Shown here piece by piece: positions 49,093 through 56,804 of a stretch of DNA of 64,000 nucleotides (its first letter is position 1; each line of letters opens with the position of its first letter). The notes under the pieces were generated by a model. That model was not told the origin of the DNA and did no database searches. It was given only the letters and a program-made list of their open reading frames with translations. Source of the DNA: Suttonella indologenes (lineage in GTDB: Bacteria; Pseudomonadota; Gammaproteobacteria; Cardiobacteriales; Cardiobacteriaceae); assembly GCF_900460215.1 (NCBI RefSeq), contig NZ_UHIA01000004.1, positions 504,001-568,000 of the forward strand, in the 5' to 3' direction. The position numbers were made by a program, and so were the translations under genes.

Positions 49093-50087
49093 ACCTGAGT
49101 TCGGGATAAGCACCCCACTAAAAAATAAAGAGCAATTGTGATAATCTACTGTTTTGACAAAACAAACCATCACAAAAGCCCTTTAACATGGAATATCTTA
49201 CAACACTTTTCTGCCAAGTAGATGATTTTTGTAAAACATTTGAAGCAGACTTTAACCGCACACTCATCAGCAAACCCAACAGCAGAAACCGAAAAGCCTC
49301 TATCAGTACTTCCGAAATCATTACCGTATGGATCTATTTCCACCATATCCGCATACGTGATTTCAAAAGCTACTATCTATGGCAAATTAAAACCATTTGG
49401 AAAACAGCATTCCCCACCATGCCAAGCTACAATCGATTTATCGAATTAGCACAACGTGCATTACTTGCTATGTTGGTTTTTCTCAGTACTCAAATGGGGA
49501 AATGTACAGGCATCAGTATCGTGGATTCCACCATCTTATCTGTTTGCCACAATCGTCGAATTCATAGGCATAAAGTGTTTAAAAACATTGCTCAACGTGG
49601 CAAAAGCAGCATGGGTTGGTTCTATGGATTCAAACTTCATGCAGTGTTTAATCATGTAGGAGAGCTAGTCAATTTCTGCCTAACGGCAGGCAATGTTGAT
49701 GACCGTAAAGGCTTACGACAAATGGCAAACAAACTGTTTGGATTGTTGGTTGGGGATAGAGGCTATATCAGCAAAGAGTTAAGCGATTGCTTAGAAAAGA
49801 GATACAACATCACTTTACTGACAGGCAAGAAAAAGAATATGGAATCCCCGCCCCAAAGTCCTGAACAAAAAAGGTTGTTAAAACAAAGATGTGTTGTTGA
49901 AACGATTTTTGATCAGTTAAAGAATCTATGCCAAATTGAACATACTCGCCATCGTTCAGAGAAGGGATTTTTGTTGAATCTGATTTCTGGATTAACGGCA
50001 TATTGCTTGTTTGCGTATAAGCCGCAGATGTTTGGGAAGAATGCTTTGGCGGCTGCTAAATAGAGGTGGCTTATCCCGAACTCAGGT
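49093..50087 (+). mobile_element. IS982-family insertion sequence, complete
   Basis: 995 bp with perfect 19-bp ends, ACCTGAGTTCGGGATAAGC and its inverse. One intact transposase. Left flank TACCATA and right flank TATTATA do not match. Confidence 0.92.
49188..50063 (+). CDS. IS982-family transposase
   Basis: A 291-residue DDE transposase of the IS982 family, apparently intact. Conserved blocks in order: FCQVDDFCKTFEADF (about 9-23), MPSYNRFIELAQRALLAML, KCTGISIVDSTILSVCHNRR with the first Asp (about 107-126), KTSMGWFYGF-like SSMGWFYGFKLHAVFN, GNVDDRKGL, LVGDRGYISKEL with the second Asp, and VVETIFDQLKNLCQIEHTRHR with the Glu. It could mobilise the stub copy as well, since ends are shared. Confidence 0.95.
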   Translation: MEYLTTLFCQVDDFCKTFEADFNRTLISKPNSRNRKASISTSEIITVWIYFHHIRIRDFKSYYLWQIKTIWKTAFPTMPSYNRFIELAQRALLAMLVFLSTQMGKCTGISIVDSTILSVCHNRRIHRHKVFKNIAQRGKSSMGWFYGFKLHAVFNHVGELVNFCLTAGNVDDRKGLRQMANKLFGLLVGDRGYISKELSDCLEKRYNITLLTGKKKNMESPPQSPEQKRLLKQRCVVETIFDQLKNLCQIEHTRHRSEKGFLLNLISGLTAYCLFAYKPQMFGKNALAAAK

Positions 50088-50088
50088 T

Positions 50089-50120
50089 ATTATAGCACTA
50101 CGAGATGAGAGAGGGAGCTA
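50089..50120 (-). CRISPR. Remnant of CRISPR repeat 28
   Basis: 32 of the 36 repeat bases, identical to the array repeat, up to GAGCTA, where the IS630 begins. The bases CAAC and all further spacers are missing on the far side of the IS630. Confidence 0.9.
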
Positions 50121-50490
50121 TAGTCAAGGAATCCAAAAAAGGTTACACTAAAACTTATGGCATACTCAAAAGATTACAGACAAATGATATTAGACAAGCT
50201 GGCATCAGGTCATAGCTACAGAAAGCTTGTTGAAGAATATCGACTCAGCGCAACAACTATTCAACGTTGGAAGAAAAGCATAGAACGCAAGAAGTACGAA
50301 CGCAAACCGGCAAAAATCGATAATGAAGCTTTAATGGCTGACGTCCAAGCTTATCCTGATGAAATTGCTATGAACGGGCAAGACGCTTTAACTGTAGCGA
50401 CAGAGCTATTGCCATAGCATTAAAACGTGTCGGCATTACTCGAAAAAAAAGACCTTAATTCACATCCGAAAGCAGACAAACAACAGCGCC

Positions 50491-50599
50491 TATAGTCAAA
50501 GAATTGAAAAAGTATTACGGCGTTGGCTCGCCTTGCCGTACGCTCTTGTACTGTCTACGGCTCGCCGCCTTGTACTACTTTTTCACTTCTCCGACTATA
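50491..50599 (+). repeat. Correia-like MITE, copy 2
   Basis: 109 bp, ends TATAGTC and GACTATA, core TATTACGGCGTTGGCTCGCC, TTGCCGTACGCTCTTGTACT, GTCTACGGCTCGCCGCCTTG. Inserted into the dead IS630 transposase. Confidence 0.85.
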
Positions 50600-50958
50600 T
50601 TATTTCTTAAGCAGTTAGCGGCATTTGAAGCTGAAGGCAGAACACTGATTTACTTAGATGAAAGCGGCTTTAAATCTCATGATAACAGAGCTTACGGCTA
50701 TTCCCACAAAGGCCGTCCTTGTTTAGGAAAGTACAACTGGCAACTCAAGAATCAAAGCAATGCTATGGGGGCAATACATAAGAACAAGTTGTTTGCGGTA
50801 GAGCTTTATGATTGCAGTATTAATAGTGATGTATTTCATTGTTAGGTAGAAGAATTGCTGTTAACACAATTGCCTGAAAACAGCGTCATTATTATGGACA
50901 ATGCCAGCTTTCACAAAAGACAGGATACCCAAGAGCTTATCGCAGATGCGGGACATCA

Positions 50959-51051
50959 TATAGTCTCTTAACTTCAAAATGAGATTATTCTAAGCGCTTC
51001 TCCTGACAAAATGTGTATCTCTAAGTCTCATTTTGAAGTTAAGGTACTATA
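50959..51051 (-). repeat. 94-bp MITE, family A, copy 2 (reverse)
   Basis: 93 bp, the reverse complement of the element at 6967 with only a few differences. Inserted into the dead IS630 transposase between its second and third catalytic blocks. Confidence 0.9.
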
Positions 51052-51203
51052 TTTTATGGCTGCCGCCATACAGTCCAGATCTGAACCCAATCGAGAAAAT
51101 GTGGGCTTGGCTTAAACGTAAACGTAAGGATTGGCGCTTAGATTGCATCGATAAACTATTCTTTTACTTCCTGTGGATTTGTTACTCTTTTTGATTTCCT
51201 TGA

Positions 51204-51685
51204 CTATATTCCTTTTTCTTGTAGCTCTCGTATGGCTTGTCGATACAGCGTATTGCTTTTTGATTTAACTTCGCTGACCGATAAGGCTTGTCGGCTGATG
51301 CTGTTATACAGCACCATCACACCAAATTTACGTCCAAAGTAGGTAGTATCCATGATGATATTGACTGATGAATAATGCCGTTGTTCAGGCTCTCTAAGTT
51401 GGGCTTGTTTGAGATATCTAGCAATGGTTTTACGGTTGCAGGAAAAACGTTGGGCGAGCTCTTGCATGCTTTGTTTGCCGCTACTATAAAGTGTCCACAA
51501 CTCTTGAGGGTTAAGACGCTTTTTGCTGCTAAAACGCTTACCGCATTGCCGGCATTTGTATCGTTGCTGATGATTTTGTCTGCCGTCTTTTTTGACCTGT
51601 TTTGAGCCGCAGAAAAAGCATTTTTTGTGTTCAAAGCTTTTGACCTCGCTAAAAGCTTTACAGAATAAGGCTTTTCAAACTTTTT
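51204..51685 (-). pseudogene. IS256-type transposase with zinc ribbon, truncated
   Basis: Only the N-terminal part remains. A zinc ribbon (KCFFCGSKQVKKDG, then KCRQCGKRFSSKKR), a helix-turn-helix (SMQELAQRFSCNRKTIARYL) and the first catalytic strand IIMDTTYFGRKFGVMVLYNS are visible. The frame ends at a stop made by the IS630 inverted repeat after RELQEKGI. The start codon is unclear; the frame is open from about 51685. It looks like the IS256-variant zinc-binding transposases. Confidence 0.7.
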
Positions 51686-51707
51686 AGCATCTAAAATGTC
51701 CCTTTGC

Positions 51708-51825
51708 CCAAAAATTTGTGTCAATCTCATAAACTATTCAGAAAACTAGGAGTGTTCTTGTGTAATATTTTAATTTTAATTAATATTTAATCAATTTAAG
51801 TGGTCAAACTCATCACAGGTTTTAG
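51708..51825 (+). mobile_element. Relic of an IS256-family left end
   Basis: About 118 bases align with the left end and first codons of the IS256 element at 46699: TTTGTGTCAATCTCATAAAC against CTGTGTCACTCCCATAAAC, and CTCATCACAGG against CCCATCACAGG at the far end. Many changes and stops; long dead. Confidence 0.7.
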
Positions 51826-51835
51826 ATAGTAAATA

Positions 51836-51858
51836 AAAAGACGGCTTAAGCCGCCTTT
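51836..51858 (-). terminator. Intrinsic terminator of hupB
   Basis: GGCGGC / GCCGTC around TTAA, followed by TTTTTATT on the minus strand, 13 bases after the hupB stop. Confidence 0.8.
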
Positions 51859-51870
51859 TGCAAAAGAAGC

Positions 51871-52197
51871 TTATTTTTTAGCTTTTTTAGGAGCCGCTTC
51901 TTTTTTAGCCGGTTTTTCATTTTTTTGATTGACCGCATCTTTTAATTTTTTACCTGCTTTGAAAGCGGGCGTGGTGCTAGCGGCAATTTCTAATGCCTTG
52001 CCGGTTTGCGGGTTGCGACCGGTGCGTGCGGCACGTTCGCGAGTCTCAAATGTGCCGAAGCCGATGAGGGTTACTTTATCGCCTTTAACCAAGGCTTCAG
52101 TGATGCTGTCGCAGAAAGCATCAATGGCTTTGCTTGCTTCCGCTTTGGTGATGTCAGCCGCGGCTGCAATGGCATCAACTAATTCCGTCTTGTTCAT
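51871..52197 (-). CDS. hupB: DNA-binding protein HU with Lys/Ala-rich tail
   Basis: A 108-residue nucleoid protein. MNKTELVDAIAAAADITKAEA, the beta-arm signature GFGTFETRERAARTGRNPQTG (about 46-66) and IAASTTPAFKAGKKLKDAVN fill residues 1-90. The last 18 residues (EKPAKKEAAPKKAKK) are a basic tail, longer than E. coli HU (90 residues). The start at 52197 has a weak AAGGTAC site. lon is upstream in the same direction but ends in its own terminator. Confidence 0.94.
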   Translation of the reverse strand: MNKTELVDAIAAAADITKAEASKAIDAFCDSITEALVKGDKVTLIGFGTFETRERAARTGRNPQTGKALEIAASTTPAFKAGKKLKDAVNQKNEKPAKKEAAPKKAKK

Positions 52198-52314
52198 ATT
52201 CCATGTACCTTTATGAGGGTTGATTAAGATGTGGTGCAAGCACCAGCGGTGCTGATTTTTGCAGATTATGCAGGTAAGTGTCAAACTTTTTTAATTTCTT
52301 ATAGGTTGAAAATG

Positions 52315-52349
52315 CACAAAAAAATGCCTAGAAATCGCTTTCTAGGCAT
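52315..52349 (-). terminator. Intrinsic terminator of lon
   Basis: Perfect 12-bp stem AATGCCTAGAAA / TTTCTAGGCATT with loop GCGA and a T7 run on the minus strand. Confidence 0.92.
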
Positions 52350-52399
52350 TAAAGATATTTGAAAATAAACTTATCTTATTGAAAGGTAGAGTTTATTTT

Positions 52400-54717
52400 T
52401 CAATGTGCATGTTTGCTCATATTACCGTCGTTTTGCAGGCTTTGCACAGGGATAAAGGCTTTGCTGGGCGTGCTTTCTTCGGCAAAAACGCGGGCAAAGA
52501 CTTCGCTGACGTGGCTGACGGCGATAATTTCAAGGTCTTTTTTCACGTCTTCAGGCACGTCGCGCAGGTCTTTGACGTTGTCGCTAGGGATTAAGACGGT
52601 GCGAATTTCTCCGCGCTGCGCCGCCAGCAATTTCTCTTTTAAACCGCCGATGGCCAGCACGCGCCCGTGCAGGGTAATTTCCCCCGTCATGGCGATATCG
52701 CCGCGTACTTTGCTACGCGTGAATGCGGAAAGTAGGGCGGTTGCCATTGCAATACCCGCGCTTGGGCCGTCTTTGGGCGTCGCGCCTTCCGGCAGGTGCA
52801 TGTGAAGGTCGTAATCGGCGAAGCGGAAATCACTGTCATGCGCTTCCAAATAGTGGCGCACAACGGTTAATGCCGCTTGAATCGATTCTTTCATCACATC
52901 GCCTAATTGCCCCGTATGGGTCAATTTGCCTTTGCCGCTGAAGGCGGCGGTTTCAATCTGAAGCAGTTCGCCGCCTACGGAGGTCCATGCCAAGCCCGTA
53001 ACGCTGCCGATTTTAGGCGCAAGGTCTTCGTCGCTGCGGCGGTATTTCGCCACGCCGAGATAGTCTTCCAGATTATCGCGCGTGATTTTGACGCTTTTAA
53101 CGCTTTTATCGTGCAATTTGCGCACCGCTTTGCGTGCCAATTTGCCGATTTCGCGTTCCAAATTGCGTACGCCAGCTTCGCGCGTGTAATCTTCCACCAC
53201 TTGGTTTAAGACGCCTTTTTGCAGCACGAATTCTTTTTCCGACAGGGCGTTTTCTTTACGCTGACGCGGCACGATGTAACGCTCGGCGATGTGCAGTTTT
53301 TCGCGCGTGGTATAGCCGGGAATGCGGATGACTTCCATGCGGTCTAATAGGGGAGCAGGGATATTCAGGGTGTTGGCGGTAGCGATGAACAGCACTTTGG
53401 ACAAATCGATATCGGTTTCCAAATAATGGTCGCTGAAGCTGCTGTTTTGCGCAGGGTCTAAGACTTCCAACAGCGCAGAAGCAGGGTCGCCGCGGTGGTC
53501 GCTGCCGATTTTGTCGATTTCATCCAATAAAATCACAGGATTGTTGCTGCCTAGTTTGCACATTTTCTGCACGATTTTGCCCGGCAAAGCGCCGATATAG
53601 GTGCGGCGGTGTCCGCGGATTTCCGCCTCATCATGCACGCCGCCTAGGGAAATGCGGTCGAAATCGCGTCCTGTGGCTTCGGCAACCGATTTGCCTAAAG
53701 AGGTTTTGCCTACTCCCGGCGGACCGACAAGGCAGATAATCGGGCTTTTGTTGTTTTTATTGCGTTTTTGTACGGCGAGATATTCGATAATCCGCTCTTT
53801 CACATCCGCCAAGCCGTAATGGTCGCGGTCGAAAATGGCTTCGGCTTTTTCAAGGTCGTATTGGCTGCGTTTGCGCTTCGACCAAGGATAATCAATCATC
53901 CATTCTAAATAATTGCGAATCACGGTGGCTTCTGCCGACATGGGCGACATTTGCTTGAGTTTGTTTAACTCACCGACGGCTTTTTTCTCTGCCGCCGCCG
54001 GCATTTTGGCTTCTTTGATTTGCGCTTCGAGCTGTTCGGTTTCGCTCAATTGGTTTTCGTCAAGGTCATTCAGTTCTTTTTGAATGGCTTTGATTTTTTC
54101 ATTGAGATAGTATTCGCGCTGATTTTTATCCATTTGCTCTTTCACGCGTTTTTTAATCCGCTGCTCGAGTTTGGCTTTGTCTTTTTCCTCTTCCAGCAAA
54201 ATCAGGACTTGTTCCAAACGCTGCTGGATATTGAGCGTGCCTAGGATATTGATGCGCGCTTCGACGGGAATATCCATATGCGCGGCAATGGTGTCGGCAA
54301 TGCGTCCGCCGTCCCAATGGCGCGTTTCCGCGCCGTCATGCTTCCAATAGCGCGGCTGAACAGCATCATCGCCCACGTCCCCGTAAAACCGCCGACCAAA
54401 CATTCGCCATTATCTTCGATATGCGCGATTTTAACCCGCGCAATGCCTTCTACTAAGACTTTGACCGTGCCGTCGGACATTTTCGCCAATTGCACGATGC
54501 GTCCAAAGGTCGCAATTTCATGCAGGGCATCCGGCTCAGGGTCGGTAATATTCGGGTCTTTCTGCGGTACCAGCAATAATTCCTGTGAATTATCCATAGC
54601 TTTGTCCAGAGCGCTAATCGATTTCGGGCGCCCTACAAAGAGCGGCACGATGACTTGCGGGTAGACGGCAATATCGCGCAGTGAAAGAATCGGATAGAGT
54701 TTTGTTGTATCGTTCAT
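52400..54717 (-). pseudogene. lon: ATP-dependent protease Lon, frameshifted in the N domain
   Basis: Two frames together make a Lon protease of about 775 residues. Frame 1 (54717 down to about 54385) holds the start of the LON substrate domain, LYPILSLRDIAVYPQVIVPLFVG, ending at NGECLVGG. Frame 2 (about 54385 to 52400) resumes at GGRIADTIAAHMDIP and holds the AAA+ module (Walker A GPPGVGKTSLGKS) and the Ser-Lys protease site (TPKDGPSAGIAMATALL, GGLKEKLLAA). Compared with E. coli Lon the stretch between NGE and RIADTIAAHM is about 20-25 residues short and does not align, so a deletion plus frameshift is likely. A restart at ATG 54403 would make a protein without most of the N domain. A sequencing error cannot be excluded. 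Confidence 0.75.
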
Positions 54718-54724
54718 TTTTTCC

Positions 54725-55987
54725 TTAGGCTTTGGCTTTGTCCGCTAAAGGCGGCAGTCCGTTTTCCACATCGTCTTTATCGATGACGATTTTGCCGCTG
54801 TGCGGCACGCTGGGCAAATCGAACATGGTGTCTAGCAATAATTGCTCCACGATAGAACGCAGACCGCGCGCGCCTGTTTTGCGCGCAATCGCTTTTTTGG
54901 CAATCGCTTCCAGAGCGGCAGGCGTGAATTCCAGTTCCGTGTCTTCATAGCCGAAAATGTGTTGGAATTGGCGCACAATCGCGTTTTTAGGTTCGGTCAG
55001 GATTTTGACCAAGGCGGCTTCATCAAGCGTATCTAAAATCGTTACAATCGGCAGACGTCCGACAAATTCGGGGATGAGACCGAATTTGACCAAATCTTCA
55101 GGCTCGACTTGCTGGAACAAGGCGCGATCCGCTTCGCCGGTCATGGTTTTGCTGCGCACAGTCGCGCCGAAACCGATGCCGCCTTGGTCGGTGCGCTGGG
55201 CAATAATGCGTTCCAAGCCAGCAAAAGCGCCTGCACAAATAAAGAGAATATTGCCGGTATCGATTTGGGTCAATTCCTGCTGCGGATGCTTGCGTCCCCC
55301 TTGCGGCGGCACTGATGCTACCGTGCCTTCAATCAATTTGAGCAATGCCTGCTGCACGCCTTCGCCCGAGACATCGCGCGTAATCGACATATTTTCGCCT
55401 TTGCGGGCAATTTTATCGATTTCGTCAATATAAACAATGCCGCGTTGCGCACGCGCCACGTCGAAATTGCAATTCATCAGCAGTTTTTGCAAGACGGTTT
55501 CCACGTCTTCGCCCACATAGCCGGCCTCGGTTAAGGCGGTGGCGTCGGCAATTGCAAAAGGCACATTGAGGAATTTTGCCAAAGTCTGCGCGAGCAAGGT
55601 TTTGCCCGAACCGGTCGAGCCGATCATCAAAATATTGCTTTTGGCGATTTCCGCGGCATCTTGATCTTTGGTTTCGTTCATACGCAAGCGTTTGTAATGA
55701 TTATAAACGGCTACGCAGAGGGCTTTTTTCGCCGCATCTTGCCCGATAATGTATTCGTCCAGGAAATCTTTGATTTCGTGCGGGGTTGGCAATTTATCCG
55801 CCAGCACCGGATCGGAAGGCGCATCCGCCTGCAATGTGTCGGCGGCGCCTTGCTCGGCATCATCATCCAAGAGATCGCTGCACAAATGAATGCAGGTATC
55901 GCAAATGGCAATGCCGTCAGGACCGGCAATCAAACGCCGGACTTCGGATTCTTTTTTACCGCAAAAAGAACAATGCTGTTCGCTCAT
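54725..55987 (-). CDS. clpX: ClpX, unfoldase subunit of ClpXP
   Basis: A 420-residue AAA+ unfoldase. N-terminal zinc-binding domain CSFCGKKESEVRRLIAGPDGIAICDTC (about 5-31), Walker A GSTGSGKTLLAQTLA (about 117-131), Walker B IVYIDEIDKIAR, the ClpP-binding IGF loop (GGIGFGATV), and sensor 2 region GARGLRSIVEQLLLDTMFD. The start at 55987 follows GGAAATTAAG; an ATG four codons earlier lies before that site. One base after clpP, so coupled. Confidence 0.97.
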   Translation of the reverse strand: MSEQHCSFCGKKESEVRRLIAGPDGIAICDTCIHLCSDLLDDDAEQGAADTLQADAPSDPVLADKLPTPHEIKDFLDEYIIGQDAAKKALCVAVYNHYKRLRMNETKDQDAAEIAKSNILMIGSTGSGKTLLAQTLAKFLNVPFAIADATALTEAGYVGEDVETVLQKLLMNCNFDVARAQRGIVYIDEIDKIARKGENMSITRDVSGEGVQQALLKLIEGTVASVPPQGGRKHPQQELTQIDTGNILFICAGAFAGLERIIAQRTDQGGIGFGATVRSKTMTGEADRALFQQVEPEDLVKFGLIPEFVGRLPIVTILDTLDEAALVKILTEPKNAIVRQFQHIFGYEDTELEFTPAALEAIAKKAIARKTGARGLRSIVEQLLLDTMFDLPSVPHSGKIVIDKDDVENGLPPLADKAKA

Positions 55988-55988
55988 C

Positions 55989-56606
55989 TTAATTTCCAAC
56001 TTTCAAATTCTTACGGCTGACGACAATTTCATCAACCAATCCGTAGGCTTTGGCGCGTTCCGCACTCATGAAATTATCGCGCTCGGTATCGCGGGCGACG
56101 GTTTCAATATCTTGACCGCTGTGTTTAGCGAGCAATTCATTCAGGCGCTCGCGGATAAAGAGAATTTCGCGGGCATGAATATCGATGTCGCTTGCTTGAC
56201 CGCGGAAACCACCCAAAGGCTGATGAATCATCACACGCGAATTGGGCAGGGCATAGCGTTTGCCTGCCGCGCCGGCATTGAGCAAAAAGGCGCCCATGCT
56301 GGCGGCTTGTCCGAGCACCATGGTGCTGACGTCAGGTTTGATGAATTGCATGGTATCGTAAATCGACATGCCGGCGGTTACGGAGCCGCCGGGGGAGTTG
56401 ATGTAAAAGTGAATGTCTTGCTCGGGATTTTCCGCTTCCAAGAAGAGCATTTGCGCCACGACTAAATTGGCGCTGGCATCATTGACTTCGCCGACTAAAA
56501 ATACCACGCGCTCTTTCAGCAGGCGCGAATAAATATCATAAGAGCGTTCGCCGCGCCCTGTTTGCTCAACCACCATCGGGATAAGCATATTGGAAATACT
56601 GTCCAT
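55989..56606 (-). CDS. clpP: ClpP, protease subunit of ClpXP
   Basis: A 205-residue serine protease forming the ClpP barrel. The catalytic Ser is in GQAASMGAFLL (about residue 109), the His in MIHQPLGGFRGQASDI (about 134), and the Asp in ERDNFMSAERA. FYINSPGGSVTAGMSIYDTM precedes. Of two adjacent ATGs I chose 56606, which is spaced better from AAGGAG. Order tig, clpP, clpX, lon, hupB is the classic proteobacterial cluster. Confidence 0.97.
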   Translation of the reverse strand: MDSISNMLIPMVVEQTGRGERSYDIYSRLLKERVVFLVGEVNDASANLVVAQMLFLEAENPEQDIHFYINSPGGSVTAGMSIYDTMQFIKPDVSTMVLGQAASMGAFLLNAGAAGKRYALPNSRVMIHQPLGGFRGQASDIDIHAREILFIRERLNELLAKHSGQDIETVARDTERDNFMSAERAKAYGLVDEIVVSRKNLKVGN

Positions 56607-56670
56607 CATAACTCCTTCATATTTGACTATTGCCCTTATGGGGATTGTTTGGGCAAATGCAAGTTCGGCA

Positions 56671-56699
56671 AAGAAAAGGGCGGTATTATACCGCCCTTT
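56671..56699 (-). terminator. Intrinsic terminator of tig
   Basis: Perfect 11-bp stem AAAGGGCGGTA / TACCGCCCTTT with a 3-base loop, then TTTTCTTT on the minus strand. It uncouples tig from clpPX. Confidence 0.85.
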
Positions 56700-56804
56700 G
56701 CCGCGTTTATTCGCTTAACTTCTTCTCAAATCAAATGAAGATTGCTTTAGCTTGCCTGAAATTCAAAGCAAAATTTCAGACAAGCCGCTCAATATTGATT
56801 CGGT

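Larger units (their letters stand above)
46643..50087. mobile_element. IS982-bounded compound insertion splitting repeat 28
   Basis: The left edge is ACCTGAGTTCGGGATAAGC at 46643; the right edge is its inverse ending at 50087. The flanking bases TATTATA occur on both sides (46636-46642 and 50088-50094), a duplicated target taken from the spacer/repeat junction. Inside are an IS982 left-end stub, an IS256-family element, a TAGAT microsatellite, a PAS gene, 13-bp repeats and a complete IS982. The flanks of the inner complete IS982 do not match each other, so the outer boundaries define the inserted unit, or later recombination replaced its middle. Confidence 0.75.
50157..51194 (+). pseudogene. 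IS630-family transposase, broken
   Basis: Pieces in order: N-terminal helix-turn-helix MAYSKDYRQMILDKLASGHS to ALTVAT; a frameshift near 50400 and ALKRVGITRKK; a Correia-like element at 50491-50599; the first catalytic part AEGRTLIYLDESGFKSHDNRAYGYSHKG; a stop at 50843; LLLTQLPENSVIIMDNASFHKRQDTQELIADAGHHI; a family A MITE at 50959-51051; and LWLPPYSPDLNPIEKMWAWLKRKRKDW. All DDE blocks are recognisable but the gene cannot be expressed as one protein. Confidence 0.9.
50119..51208 (+). mobile_element. Decayed IS630-family element, with two MITEs inside
   Basis: Inverted ends TATAGTCAAGGAA and TTCCTTGACTATA with TA at each edge, as for the Tc1/mariner-like IS630 family. The left edge lies in a CRISPR repeat and the right edge in an IS256-variant gene, so its two flanks are not two halves of one sequence. 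A deletion or recombination has happened since insertion. Confidence 0.85.

Noticed and set aside
51317..51730. 137-codon minus-strand frame beside the IS256-variant fragment
   Set aside because: It is a shifted frame of the zinc-ribbon transposase, which shows clear CxxC pairs in the neighbouring frame.
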